The notes below the pieces were generated by a model that saw only the letters and a list, made by a program, of their open reading frames with translations, searched no databases and was not told where the DNA came from. The translations under genes were made by a program, and so were the position numbers. 64,000 nucleotides of DNA. Origin: Fallopia convolvulus (lineage: Eukaryota; Streptophyta; Magnoliopsida; Caryophyllales; Polygonaceae). Every line of letters begins with the position of its first letter. The first letter of the stretch is position 1. Location: assembly GCA_964016875.1 (NCBI GenBank), contig OZ024721.1:39242210-39306209 (forward strand). Reading direction: 5' to 3'. Positions 12,758 through 21,327 of this stretch are shown here, in pieces.

Positions 12758-12999
12758 CTACAGATCACAACAACAACACGTCGAACAAGAACAAAGAGGC
12801 TGGAGGAAGCGAAGACAAGAAGATGCAGCGACGAACACACCAGCGAAACTAGGGCAAACAACAACACTCCGATTCAATGAAGGCTCGAGAGGATACCTTC
12901 ATGAATGGTGGACAAGGGCCTCGAGAGGGGAACTCTCGCCGGAGCGAGTCGGAGAAGAGGAGCAAGTCGTTGGTGAGATCTCCAAGAGAGTCACCCAAA

Positions 13000-13015
13000 A
13001 CTGAGAGCTCTTTCT
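13000..13015 (+). repeat. Boundary motif ACTGAGAGCTCTTTCT, copy 1
   Basis: The motif lies exactly between the 5' end of LINE A and the poly(A) end of element B. The same 14-17 bp string recurs at 15849-15862, 15873-15889, 18570-18586, 18598-18614 and 18637-18653, always at a LINE boundary. It may be a target duplication or a repeat belonging to the LINE 5' end. Confidence 0.85.
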
Positions 13016-15848
13016 TTTTTTTTTGCTGTAAAGCGGTAAATTCGGATTAAGTAAATATGCACCCCAAACTGGGTGTTACAATCAAGCAAGTGTCAGAAAC
13101 GCAACTAAGGAAGGCACGTAGGCCTCCAAAACCAAACAAACAACAAGCGTAAGGACAAGCACGTAGGCTTTCCTAGCACGCAACCGAACACACAACAAGC
13201 AAGACAAACATACATCAAAGCAACATCAAACATACAACCAACCAAACAACCAAAACGGAACTAAGGGTCAGGAGGTCGGAAGTGGCTACGTGCCACGCTA
13301 CGGGTGACGCGACCCGATTGATCCGCGGGCCACTTGGAGCGCGCCTTGAGCGCTTGGACGGTACATCTCTTCGATGGGGATCTCTTCTTCTTTTCCTTTG
13401 CCAAAGGCTGGCTTCCACGATCTTGCTTCTCGACCTCAATATCTTCCCTTGAATCTTCGGAGCAATTGGCGCTAGACATGCTAACCTCGGATTCCTTCCC
13501 ACCGTTGCTTGAGCTTCCAACCGAATTACCTTCCGAAGTGTCCATGGCCTCAATATCCAAGCTAGAGGTGGGGCTCTTATCCTTGTTGGCATTACCAACT
13601 TGCTCCATGTGACACGCCGCCACCGAGTCCTTCTTAGTTTGCTTCTTCTTTTTACCTTTCTTATCTTTAGCCTTCCTCTTCGGATTTTTAGGAGTGGGAG
13701 CCTGGACATAAGAACCATGGCCAGCCTCGGACGACCGGCTCACCATAGGTGTCTTGCCCTTAGCCATCGAGTCAGCCATGGCGTTGTTCAGCGGCACGGC
13801 CTCAACATACGGCTTTTGCGGCGCACCTAGAGGCGCCGATTTAGCAATATCACCATCAACAATCTTTGAGACTTTCTTTTCCCTTCTAGCATGGCCACCT
13901 ACATCGGTGCGTTTGTCTTTGAGAGTGCATTCCTCCGAAGAGTGACCGAAAGTACAACACTCCTTGCAAAACTTCGGTTCATTTTCTATCAAGCTAGAGC
14001 ATTCCACCGAATTTCCGTCATCAAAATCAACCCCTACTTCCCGAACAATGTCTTTAGCAAAATTAATTTCCACAAGAACCCTAGCATAGGATCCCCGTTT
14101 CCTTCCATCGGTAACCGGATCCACATATAGTGGCGTTCCGATATGCGAGGCCACACGACCAATTAGCTCATACGTCCAAAACAGTTGGGATAATCTGTAA
14201 ATTCGGACCCAAAGTGGTATAGTGGCAATATTGCGACGATTAAAAGCAAACTTGTCAGGGATATGTTGTAGAAGCAAAGGCTTACCATGGATGAAGTACG
14301 GTCCGCCACGTAAAACCTTGTCGCAATCTTCCTCAGAGTCGAATTGGAATATGATCCAACCTTCCTCTTCACGAAATCTGCTTTTGGCACCCCAAGACTT
14401 GGCGAGATCTTTGATCATAAAATTGCCCAGATAAAAGCCTACGTATTGGCCGAGTAAAGACCATCCCCATACTTCTTGCTTGGATAACCCTTCGGATAAT
14501 TTTATGGAAACTCGAGAGGAAGACGGTGGAGTGTAGGAAAGCTTACCACCAAGACCTGAGTTCATAAAAACTTTTTTCACTCGGGCAACCCTCTCGTAAG
14601 ACCGATCCGCCGCGCCATCGTACCTAGGGCGCAAAGTGTGATTTTTTACAACATTAGCATAAGATAATGCTCCTTCCCTGCCCGTACCAACGTGGCCAAG
14701 CCATGCCGTGTCTATCGTGCCAAAGCCAGGGGCGAGAGCAGGAGCGTCATTGTCAAGTGAGGCCGAGTTGTCACTGGTTCTGCTAGTGCCATCGTTTAAG
14801 CTTGGCGTGCCAAGGTGCACAGCAACAGGCACATTCAGCGTGCCAGGGTTCTCAGCAGCGGGCATTAACGACATGCCAAGGTGCGTCCCAGATTCAGACA
14901 CGGGTCCAGGGATAGGGACCCCAGACGCGTCAACAGTAAGGGTGGCACGAGGGTTACTCACCTCGGGACTCATCGCTGCATTGAATGCAGCAGTGGCATG
15001 CGTATTCGAAGGAGGCTGGTGCGACTCATCGGTGCCAGCGTTGTTAGCCTGGGGACTTGCCACGGGCGAGGTCAAGGTTCTTTGAACCTAGACACGCAGC
15101 GAAGGACCATCGGTATCAGAATCCGGCACGAGGGTTTGGACCCTTGGCGGCGCAGGGAGCGGCCTAGGGTTTTCCGATGCGGTAAGGCGAGTCGCATCCA
15201 TCAGTGGGGACTTGGTCCCGTTGTGCAAATTAGGAAATTCCGGGCCATCCAAATCATCGTCCGATAGCATATCCTTGGCATGGACGGCTACCTCGTCATC
15301 TTCCCCACCATCACCCAAGAAGTCCTCTTCATATTGCTTGGCTAAGGAAAACTCGAGGATGTCCCCGACGGTAGAACTCGCAGAAGAATTCAAAAACGTG
15401 GGAGCAAGAGGGGCGGACCTTTGGTTCCATTTTTTCTTTAGATGCTTAGCCATGGAAGCCTCCATGATATCATCCAAACCTGCGAAGGCATCAATCACTT
15501 TTGGGTCCTCAAACTTCTTTCCAGATTTTAGTGAGGGAGAGATTGAGTTCCTTTTTTTCTTGCCCATGGCGGATCACTGAGGCCGAGCCACCATGGCAAG
15601 GGGAAGGCACGGGTAAGAAACTAGCGACGGGACTGGGAACTAGGGTTAGGGCTAGCGGCGCGAGGTTGGGTCGATGGAGATGCGAAAACGAAGGGAAAGG
15701 GTTTGCGAAAGGGGGGCTCCGGTCCAAGGCTGGCTCGAGAGGATATCAGCCAGGACGGTGAACGAGGGGCTCGTGAGGAGCACCCTTGCCGGAAGAAGGA
15801 AGGAGAAAACGAAGCAAACGCCGGAAATCGCCCAAAATTCGCCAAGGA
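13016..15848 (-). mobile_element. LINE-derived element B: ORF1 plus LINE tail, no ORF2
   Basis: The minus-strand order is a 5' UTR with GGGCGATTTCCGG and GGGTGCTCCTCACGAGCC, one long ORF1, a tail of about 235 bp, and a T-run (13016-13026) that is the poly(A). The tail aligns with those of LINE A and element C. ORF1 ends at 13261 and nothing resembling endonuclease or RT follows. Similar 14-bp boundary motifs lie at both ends. Because element C has the same layout with diverged sequence, B looks like a copy of an established ORF1-only lineage rather than a chance deletion. Confidence 0.85.
13261..15567 (-). pseudogene. ORF1 (DUF4283, CCHC zinc knuckle) of element B, one stop codon
   Basis: The frame is 768 codons from ATG at 15567 to the stop at 13261, interrupted only by a TAG at 15088-15090 (codon 160). 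Downstream of that stop the frame is unchanged for 604 codons. Domains are a low-complexity Ala/Ser/Pro N-terminus, DUF4283 with RVSIKLSEGL, GQYVGFYLGNFMI and FREEEGWIIFQF, then GRKRGSYARVLVEINF. The zinc knuckle FCKECCTFGHSSEEC has intact CX2CX4HX4C spacing. A Lys-rich basic segment, an acidic Ser/Glu stretch and a basic C-terminus ending RPPDP follow. The expected role is binding LINE RNA. With one stop in more than 2.3 kb, it is young or was recently under selection. Confidence 0.9.
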
Positions 15849-15889
15849 ACTGAGAGCTCTTTTACTGAGAGCACTGAGAGCTCTTTCTT
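15849..15889 (+). repeat. Boundary motifs 2 and 3 between elements B and C
   Basis: Two copies of ACTGAGAGCTCTTT, separated by a partial copy (ACTGAGAGC), stand between the 5' end of B and the poly(A) end of C. The same two-and-a-half-copy arrangement is repeated at 18570-18614 on the other side of element C, as if a segment of about 45 bp had been duplicated around it. Confidence 0.85.
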
Positions 15890-18569
15890 TTTTTTGCTGT
15901 GAAGCGGAAAATTCGGATTAAAAGAAAATATGCACCTCATAGAGGTGTTACAAGCAAACACGAATCCAAAACATATCCATGGGAAGTTTTAACACCTCCA
16001 AAACAACATACAACAGAAGCGTAAAGGACAAGCATACAAGCTTTCCAAACACGCATAACAACAAAGCATCAAATAACAAACAAACGCCACTCTATCAAGG
16101 TTAGACTAAACTAAGCATCCGGAGGCCGAGTTTGGCCCCGCACCGTGCTCCTCGTGACACGTCCCGGAGGATCCCCGGGCCATTTGGAGCGCGCTCGTAG
16201 CGCAAGGAGAACGCACCGCCTAGGAGGAGATCTCTTTCTCTTGGCCTTTCCTTCATCTTGTTCCTCAACTTGAGGTTCTTTTCTTGAATCTATAGAAGCT
16301 GTAGAATCATAAACACTCACCTCAGAATTCTTATCATTTTTGCTTGAATTTTCATAAGAACCACCGTCAAGAGTGGTCCCTGAACCGGAGGCCGAGCTGG
16401 AAGAGTCCTTGTACGAGTCTTGAACTTGATTATTATCATCCTCAATCATGTCACCAACTTGCCCCATCTCATTGATCTTTTCCAAAACCAAACCCGTTTG
16501 CTTCTTCTTTGAATTCTTCTTCCGCTTAGATTTCTTTTTTGGATGCTCGCAAGTCGGAGATGATTCTTCAACATTCTGACCATCCATAGGCTTCTGAACA
16601 TCCATCTTTTCTTTGCCCTTGTTAGCCAAGGACCTCACCATATTGTTGTCTGGCACAATCTGACTACTAGGCGCTGCCGAAGGCACCGACTCCACTCCAC
16701 CCAATGGCACAGCCTGTGTAGGCGGCTGAGCAACATCACCATCCATAACCTTCGCAACCTTTCCTTTTCTCCTAGCATGAATACCAACATCAACATGCTT
16801 GTCTTTGAACGAACAAGTCTCTAGTGTATGGCCAAAAGAACAACATTGCTTGCAATAAAGAGGCTCATTTTCAATTAAGCATGAGCAATCAATCGATGTT
16901 CCATCATCAAAGTCAATCCCCACATCACGAGTAATTTCATTTGCAAAATTTATTTCAACTAGAACTCTAGCATACGAGCCCCGTTTTCTCCCATCAGTGA
17001 CCGGGTCCACATATAGAGGTTTACCAATATAAGAGGCCACCCGACCAATCAAATCATAAGTCCAAAATAGTTGAGACAAGCCATAGATTCTGACCCAAAG
17101 CGGAATAGTAGCTATATTCCGGCGATTGAAAGCAAACTTATCAGGAATGTGTTGAAGTAGCAAAGGTTTACCATGAATGAAGTAAGGTCCTCCACGAAGC
17201 ACCTTATCACAATCCTCTTCAGACTCAAATTGGAATATAATCCAACCTTCTTCTTCTCTAAACCTGCTTTTCACACCCCAATTCTTTGCTAGCTCTCGGA
17301 TCATAAAGTTACCAGGATAAAAACCAACATACTGCCCTAGCAATGCCCATCCCCATACCTCTTGCGCAGGCAGACCTTGAGACACTTTGATGGACACACG
17401 TGAAGATGTCGGAGGAGTGTAAGAAAGCTTACCACCAAGACCCGAATTCATGAATAATTTCTTCACTCGATCAGCTCGTTCTTTAGCCCTCAATTCAACA
17501 CCATCATGTCCATGCTTATCATTAGAATTCTTAGTAATATTGGCATAGGACATGGCACCAACCCTACTGGTTCCAACATGGTCAGACCGATCTTTGTTCA
17601 ATGTGCGAGAGTTCTTAGCCTGATTTGCATGTGTCGACCCATGTGCACCAGCCAGAACACCATCAACATGCAATGGCATGGCCGGTTCAGCAGCACTAGC
17701 GGTGGTCGCATTGATTGCAGCGTGCCCAGCGTCACCCGACAAAGAACTTGAGGTTCGAGTACCCTCGGCACCAGCGATTAGGTTTTGCGCAGCGTCGCCC
17801 GGCAAAGAACATGAGGTTCGAAGACCCCTTGCACCAGCGAACAGGTTTTGCGCATCAGCATCAGTCGTGTGCTGCACATCAGCAACGCGTCTTGGCGTGG
17901 ACGTCCCAGCGGCATCGTAATTCTCGGCACGACTCAGGTTGCGATGGTCCCTAGCCCCAGCGATCACACCAGTTCGCAGCATAGCAGAATTAGGGTTCGA
18001 CAAGGCACAATGCGACTGGGACTCCGCATTAGGGTTTGGCGAATGGCTGCGATCCTCAGCCGCCAAAGACGACGCATTAGGGCTACTAGACGTCGATTGA
18101 GAAGGATCATCCGAATCTTGATTAGCATCACCACCCATGAATGACTGCTCGAAATTTTCAGCCAAGGAAAATTCGAGAACATCACCAATAGTAGTCTTGG
18201 ACGGGATTGTGCCACTACCTGGAACAGCCACCTTGGACTTGCTCTTCATCATACTTTTCTTTACAGCATCGGCCATGGTGGCCTCCATAAATTCATCCAT
18301 AACGACTCAAATCAAATAAGCCACCATAGTAAGAAGCGCGACGTGAGACTCCGGCACCAAACCCTAGCGAGAAGGAGTGGCGGCACGGACAAGGGTAAAC
18401 GAGAAAGAAGCGTACACGGGCAAGGGTTAGACTTGGACTCCAATCCGGCACCGGTTCGTGAGGATTTCCGGCACGGATGATGCGCAAGGGGCTCGTGAGG
18501 AGCACCCTCGCCGGAGCAAGGCCGGAGAAAGAAGACGAGTCTTCGGAAATCGCCCAAAGAATCGCACGT
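15890..18569 (-). mobile_element. LINE-derived element C: intact ORF1 plus LINE tail, no ORF2
   Basis: It has the same plan as element B. The 5' UTR (18569-18301) starts ACGTGCGATTC and includes GGGTGCTCCTCACGAGCC. An uninterrupted ORF1 is followed by a tail of about 215 bp and a T-run poly(A) at 15888-15895. The tail carries the shared GCTGTGAAGCGGAAAATTCG block and GTAAAGGACAAGCATAC. There is no ORF2. Flanks carry the repeated boundary motif on both sides. Confidence 0.87.
16111..18300 (-). CDS. Intact LINE ORF1 protein (DUF4283, CCHC zinc knuckle), 729 aa
   Basis: This is the longest intact frame in the window. Residues 1-275 are low-complexity and include a tandem repeat of about 20 residues at 150-190 (AQNLxAGAxGxRTS). 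A basic MNSGLGGKLSY motif at about 284-294 leads into the DUF4283 domain (about 297-450) with VWGWALLGQYVGFYPGNFMI, FREEEGWIIFQFES and GRKRGSYARVLVEINF. The zinc knuckle (C483, C486, H491, C496) keeps CX2CX4HX4C. A basic and acidic tail ends RPPDA. The family is the ORF1 of plant LINEs, expected to bind element RNA and act with an ORF2 reverse transcriptase supplied in trans. Start ATG at 18300 is the first in frame and gives MDEFMEATMAD, matching the MEASMAK segment of element B. Annotation pipelines might call it a host 'DUF4283 protein'; position and tail say retroelement. Confidence 0.92.
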   Translation of the reverse strand: MDEFMEATMADAVKKSMMKSKSKVAVPGSGTIPSKTTIGDVLEFSLAENFEQSFMGGDANQDSDDPSQSTSSSPNASSLAAEDRSHSPNPNAESQSHCALSNPNSAMLRTGVIAGARDHRNLSRAENYDAAGTSTPRRVADVQHTTDADAQNLFAGARGLRTSCSLPGDAAQNLIAGAEGTRTSSSLSGDAGHAAINATTASAAEPAMPLHVDGVLAGAHGSTHANQAKNSRTLNKDRSDHVGTSRVGAMSYANITKNSNDKHGHDGVELRAKERADRVKKLFMNSGLGGKLSYTPPTSSRVSIKVSQGLPAQEVWGWALLGQYVGFYPGNFMIRELAKNWGVKSRFREEEGWIIFQFESEEDCDKVLRGGPYFIHGKPLLLQHIPDKFAFNRRNIATIPLWVRIYGLSQLFWTYDLIGRVASYIGKPLYVDPVTDGRKRGSYARVLVEINFANEITRDVGIDFDDGTSIDCSCLIENEPLYCKQCCSFGHTLETCSFKDKHVDVGIHARRKGKVAKVMDGDVAQPPTQAVPLGGVESVPSAAPSSQIVPDNNMVRSLANKGKEKMDVQKPMDGQNVEESSPTCEHPKKKSKRKKNSKKKQTGLVLEKINEMGQVGDMIEDDNNQVQDSYKDSSSSASGSGTTLDGGSYENSSKNDKNSEVSVYDSTASIDSRKEPQVEEQDEGKAKRKRSPPRRCVLLALRARSKWPGDPPGRVTRSTVRGQTRPPDA

Positions 18570-18653
18570 ACTGAGAGCTCTTTCTTTTACTGAGAGCACT
18601 GAGAGCTCTTTCTTGATTCTATGGGTGGTGGTGCATACTGAGAGCTCTTTCTT
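18570..18653 (+). repeat. Boundary motif copies 4-6, probable LINE A 5' end
   Basis: Three copies of ACTGAGAGCTCTTTCTT plus a partial one stand between element C and the 14-bp duplication in G1. The spacer ATTCTATGGGTGGTGGTGCAT separates copies 5 and 6 and is about 20 bp long. As copy 6 abuts the target duplication, this stretch is best read as the original outer 5' end of LINE A. Confidence 0.7.
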
Positions 18654-18654
18654 C

Positions 18655-18668
18655 GCATAAAGTTCTTT
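18655..18668 (+). repeat. Right 14-bp target duplication of the LINE cluster
   Basis: Second copy of GCATAAAGTTCTTT, just beyond the 5' end of the LINE cluster. After it, G1 RNase H continues for 36 bp before the Helitron begins. Confidence 0.9.
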
Positions 18669-18792
18669 GTCATAGGTCGGGTAAATAAGTGTCGTGCCGG
18701 TCAATCATAACTATATACTAAAGCGGAGGTTAAAACACTATTAAATGACACATGTCGCTTTTAGATTGGACCACACCACCACTTTTATTAAA

Positions 18793-18955
18793 GGGATTTT
18801 CCTTTTGGTGCTCTCAAGGTTTCGACTTTTCCTTTTGGTACCCAAAAAAAAATCTTATTCCTTTTGGTGCCCTCCTAGTTTTAAAAATTTCTTTTTCGTA
18901 CCCTAAACCCACTCAAAATGACTTTTCCATCCATTTTTATAAACTTTCCGTTAAA
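18793..18955 (+). repeat. Left terminal inverted repeat of the Pack-MULE
   Basis: 163 bp from GGGATTTTCC to TTTCCGTTAAA. It pairs with 19751-19913 and contains three copies of a CCTTTTGGTR motif. Confidence 0.92.
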
Positions 18956-19134
18956 AAATTAAAAATAAATTAAAAAGCCTATTTTCTTTCTCCCAAAATC
19001 CAGAACTCTCATCTCTTTCACGAAGCACACGCCAAACCCAAAACTCTGCTCCTGTCGGCGGCTGGGATGGGAAGCGTCGCCGCTGGATCCGCCTCCACCC
19101 TTCCTTCTCATCTAGCGCCGGCGAGCGCATCCTC

Positions 19135-19540
19135 ATGTTAATCGGCTCGTATCCCAAGCCCTGTCGGAACCCTAATGGACCACTTCCTCCTCCGACTGTT
19201 CAAGAACAAGGTCGATTACGCCCGGATCCACAGCTACAAATTCTTCTACAACAACGTCCTACTCCATCCGAAGATGTTCACTTACTGGGCCATGTACCCC
19301 GTCGTCCGTGCTGCCATGATTGCTCACTGGAGGCCGAGTGGATCCGGTGGGTCGACTCCAAATCCGCCATCATCGCCGGTCGCTACAAAGACCATAACCT
19401 CATCGTCCACGACTGGGTCTACGGTGATCGGAGAAGCTGGGCTCGGAACCAACGTCGACGTCTTCCTAATCCGTAATTGCCAATGGTCACTCGACCTCAT
19501 AGAGCGGTGGATAAGTATGGGCCTCGATCGCCAGCTCTGA
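19135..19540 (+). pseudogene. Captured GT34 glycosyltransferase fragment (xyloglucan xylosyltransferase/galactosyltransferase-like)
   Basis: GT34 enzymes are Golgi membrane proteins that add xylose or galactose side chains to cell-wall glucans or mannans. Three frames together give the family landmarks in order: IGSYPKPCRNPNG, DHFLLRLFKNKVDYARIH, FYNNVLLHPKM with YWAMYPVVRAAMIAH, EAEWIRWVDS, RYKDHNLIVHDW, SWA and VFLIRNCQWSLDL. Frame breaks fall near 19175, 19330 and 19440. A piece after WVDS is lost, so the second Asp of the DxD metal-binding motif is gone. GC content is much higher than the surrounding Helitron. The fragment lies between MULE inverted repeats, so it is transduplicated and non-functional. 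Which GT34 subgroup donated it cannot be decided here. Confidence 0.85.
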
Positions 19541-19750
19541 TTGTCCTAATTGGGGCCAAATCTAACCTCTTGTATTCCCAGAATCTGACGGACCGATTGA
19601 GGGGCGAAGGAGAAGGAGAAATTTGGGAACAAAATTTACATCGAGAAGGCATAAGAAAAAAAATGGAATGGATGGATTTGACCCAAAAAAAAATAAGAAT
19701 GGATGGAAATTTTACATGGAGAACAAAATTTGGGTTGGGATTTAACCGTG

Positions 19751-19913
19751 TTTAACGGAAAGTTTATAAAAATGGATGGAAAAGTCATTTTGAGTGGGTT
19801 TAGGTCATGGAAAAGAAATTTTTAAAACCACAAGGGTATCAAAAGGAATAAGAATTTTTTTTGGATACCAAAAGGAAAAGTCGAAACCTTGAGGGCACCA
19901 GAAGGAAAATCCC
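19751..19913 (-). repeat. Right terminal inverted repeat of the Pack-MULE
   Basis: 163 bp, the reverse complement of the left repeat with scattered substitutions. It is followed by the TTTATTAAA duplication. Confidence 0.92.
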
Positions 19914-19944
19914 TTTATTAAAACAAATCTTTGGCAAAATAACT

Positions 19945-19996
19945 AAGTTTAATATAAAGATAGTGTATTGTACGTACAATCTTATATCACTATAAT
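19945..19996 (+). repeat. 52-bp direct repeat in the Helitron (partner at 20161-20212)
   Basis: The two 52-bp copies differ at only two or so positions. Both contain the palindrome TTGTACGTACAA or its TGTACGTACA core and TATCACTATAAT. Confidence 0.85.
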
Positions 19997-20487
19997 CAAT
20001 GGATAGAAAAATCCCATTTTTAATTTAAAAAAAATAATCTTTTTATTTTGGATATGATGAATAGGAAGATTATTAAGATATTTTTATGATATATATTATA
20101 CAAATATTAGGATATTTATTTTATTTTTAGATAGAATGCATATGCTAGGTTTAGATAATTAAGTTTAATATAAAAATAGTGTAATGTACGTACAATCTTA
20201 TATCACTATAATTAAGTTTATTTTGAACGGTCCCATGTATATAATAAATTGATAAGTTTTTATCTTATTACTTATCTATTTTCATAATTAAATAAAGTAT
20301 CATATTTTGGATATTAATTTAATTCGTAATACTAATAAAATATTATTGTTTTAAATAAACAACTTTAATAGTTTATTGATTTTAAATATTTATTCAAAAG
20401 TTATATTTAAGCATTTACATGATTATTTTTCTCGGATAATAAATATATTTGCAAATATTTTATTATTAATATTTTATTTAAGAAAAA

Positions 20488-20504
20488 CTCGTACAAAGTA
20501 CGAG
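20488..20504 (+). other. Helitron 3' terminal hairpin
   Basis: Seven-base-pair perfect stem CTCGTAC/GTACGAG with an AAA loop. Eight nucleotides separate it from the terminal CTAG. In Helitrons this hairpin signals the 3' end of rolling-circle transposition. Confidence 0.93.
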
Positions 20505-20516
20505 AATACATACTAG

Positions 20517-21327
20517 TTTCTCACTAAAGTAAGCGATTGGACATTATTCTTGAACTAGTACGCCGCCTACGTCGTAGTTGGAGGTGTCGCACTCAATCCC
20601 GAATCGCTTATTGAACTCCGACAATTGCAGACTGGGGCACGACACAGGGCATCCTTTAAGGACACAAAGGCAGCCTCATGATGCGTCATCCACTTAATGG
20701 TGGTTGTATTCTTGGTTAGGTTGTGGAGTGGCCCGGCGATGGAACTAAAGTCCTTGACAAATCGCCTCTAGAATCCCTTGAGCCCTAAGAAGGAGCAAAC
20801 CATCGTCGAAGGTCGTGGGAGTGGGCCACTCACGGATGGCACGAAACTTATCGTTATCCACAATAAGGCCATCCTTGGACATAATGAAACCAAGAAAGTT
20901 CATCGTGTCCATGCAAAATGAACACTTACTTAAATTTAAATACAAAGAATGTTCGTGAAGGCATTCTAACACCAACCTAAGGTGCATCGCGTGATCGTCC
21001 AAAGTCTTAGAAAAAACTAAAATATCATCAAAATACAAATTTTCCCAAAAATTTACGAAAAAGAAAGTTCATTAACCTCATGAAGGTACTAGGAGCGTTC
21101 ATGAAGCCAAAAAGCATCACGAGCCACTCGTAAAGACCAAGATTGGTCTTGAAAGCTGTCTTCCATTCATTGTCCTCATGCATTCTGATTTGGTGGTAGC
21201 CACTCCTTAGATCAATCTTGAAGAAGAGCGTGGCGCCATGAAGTTCGTCCAACATGTCATCAAGGCGAGGAATTGGGTGCCTATACTTGACAGTTATTAG
21301 GTTGATGGAGTAGCAGTCGAAATACAT
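20517..21327 (-). pseudogene. G1 reverse transcriptase and start of RNase H
   Basis: The RT would copy retrotransposon RNA into DNA. The minus strand has KYRHPIPRLDDMLDELHGA (21.29-21.23 kb), FFKIDLRSGYHQIRMHEDNE, KTAFKTNLGLYEWLVMLFG and NAPSTFMRLMN. A frameshift follows near 21.04 kb, then the catalytic YFDDILVFSKT box and FLGFIMSKDGL. Connection and RNase H follow (FVKDFSSIAGPLHNL, then AYFSEK at 20.52 kb, where the Helitron cuts in). Stops appear in the connection region. Catalytic Asp residues of the DD box are present, but the frame is not intact. Confidence 0.87.

Larger units (their letters stand above)
6381..13003 (-). mobile_element. LINE A, full-type non-LTR retrotransposon (main part)
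   Basis: A minus-strand LINE with poly(A) (T-run 6381-6386) at the left, a 3' tail, ORF2 (endonuclease-reverse transcriptase-zinc finger), ORF1 (DUF4283 plus zinc knuckle) and a 5' UTR. The short outermost 5' part is probably the repeat-containing stretch at 18588-18654, beyond the two further LINE insertions. The 14-bp duplication lies outside these limits. Both ORFs carry frameshifts and stops. A 761-bp hAT element sits in its 3' tail. The 3' tail shares TTTGCTGTAAAG and a following block with elements B and C. Confidence 0.85.
18793..19913. mobile_element. Pack-MULE (Mutator-like, non-autonomous)
   Basis: Inverted terminal repeats of 163 bp (18793-18955 and 19751-19913) start GGGATTTTCCTTYTGGTGC on both sides and match along their length with scattered differences. 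The 9-bp flank TTTATTAAA is identical at 18784-18792 and 19914-19922. Long TIRs and a 9-bp duplication are the Mutator-like signature. The 795-bp interior has no transposase. Instead it holds a GC-rich gene piece (19.0-19.54 kb) related to GT34 glycosyltransferases. It sits inside the Helitron. Confidence 0.92.
18705..20516 (+). mobile_element. Non-autonomous Helitron
   Basis: It starts TCATAACTATATACTAAAG directly after an A and ends ATACATACTAG directly before a T. A 17-nt hairpin (CTCGTAC-AAA-GTACGAG, 20488-20504) lies 8 nt before the CTAG. A 5' TC, a 3' CTRR, a hairpin just inside it and insertion between A and T without duplication define Helitrons. Insertion is confirmed because deleting 18705-20516 restores the RNase H codons of G1. 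No RepHel protein is encoded. Most of the length is AT-rich, plus a Pack-MULE at 18793-19913. Confidence 0.93.

Noticed and set aside
16111..18300. Reading the 729-codon frame as a host gene of the DUF4283 type
   Set aside because: It lies between a LINE 5' UTR and a LINE tail with poly(A), with the family's boundary motif on both sides.
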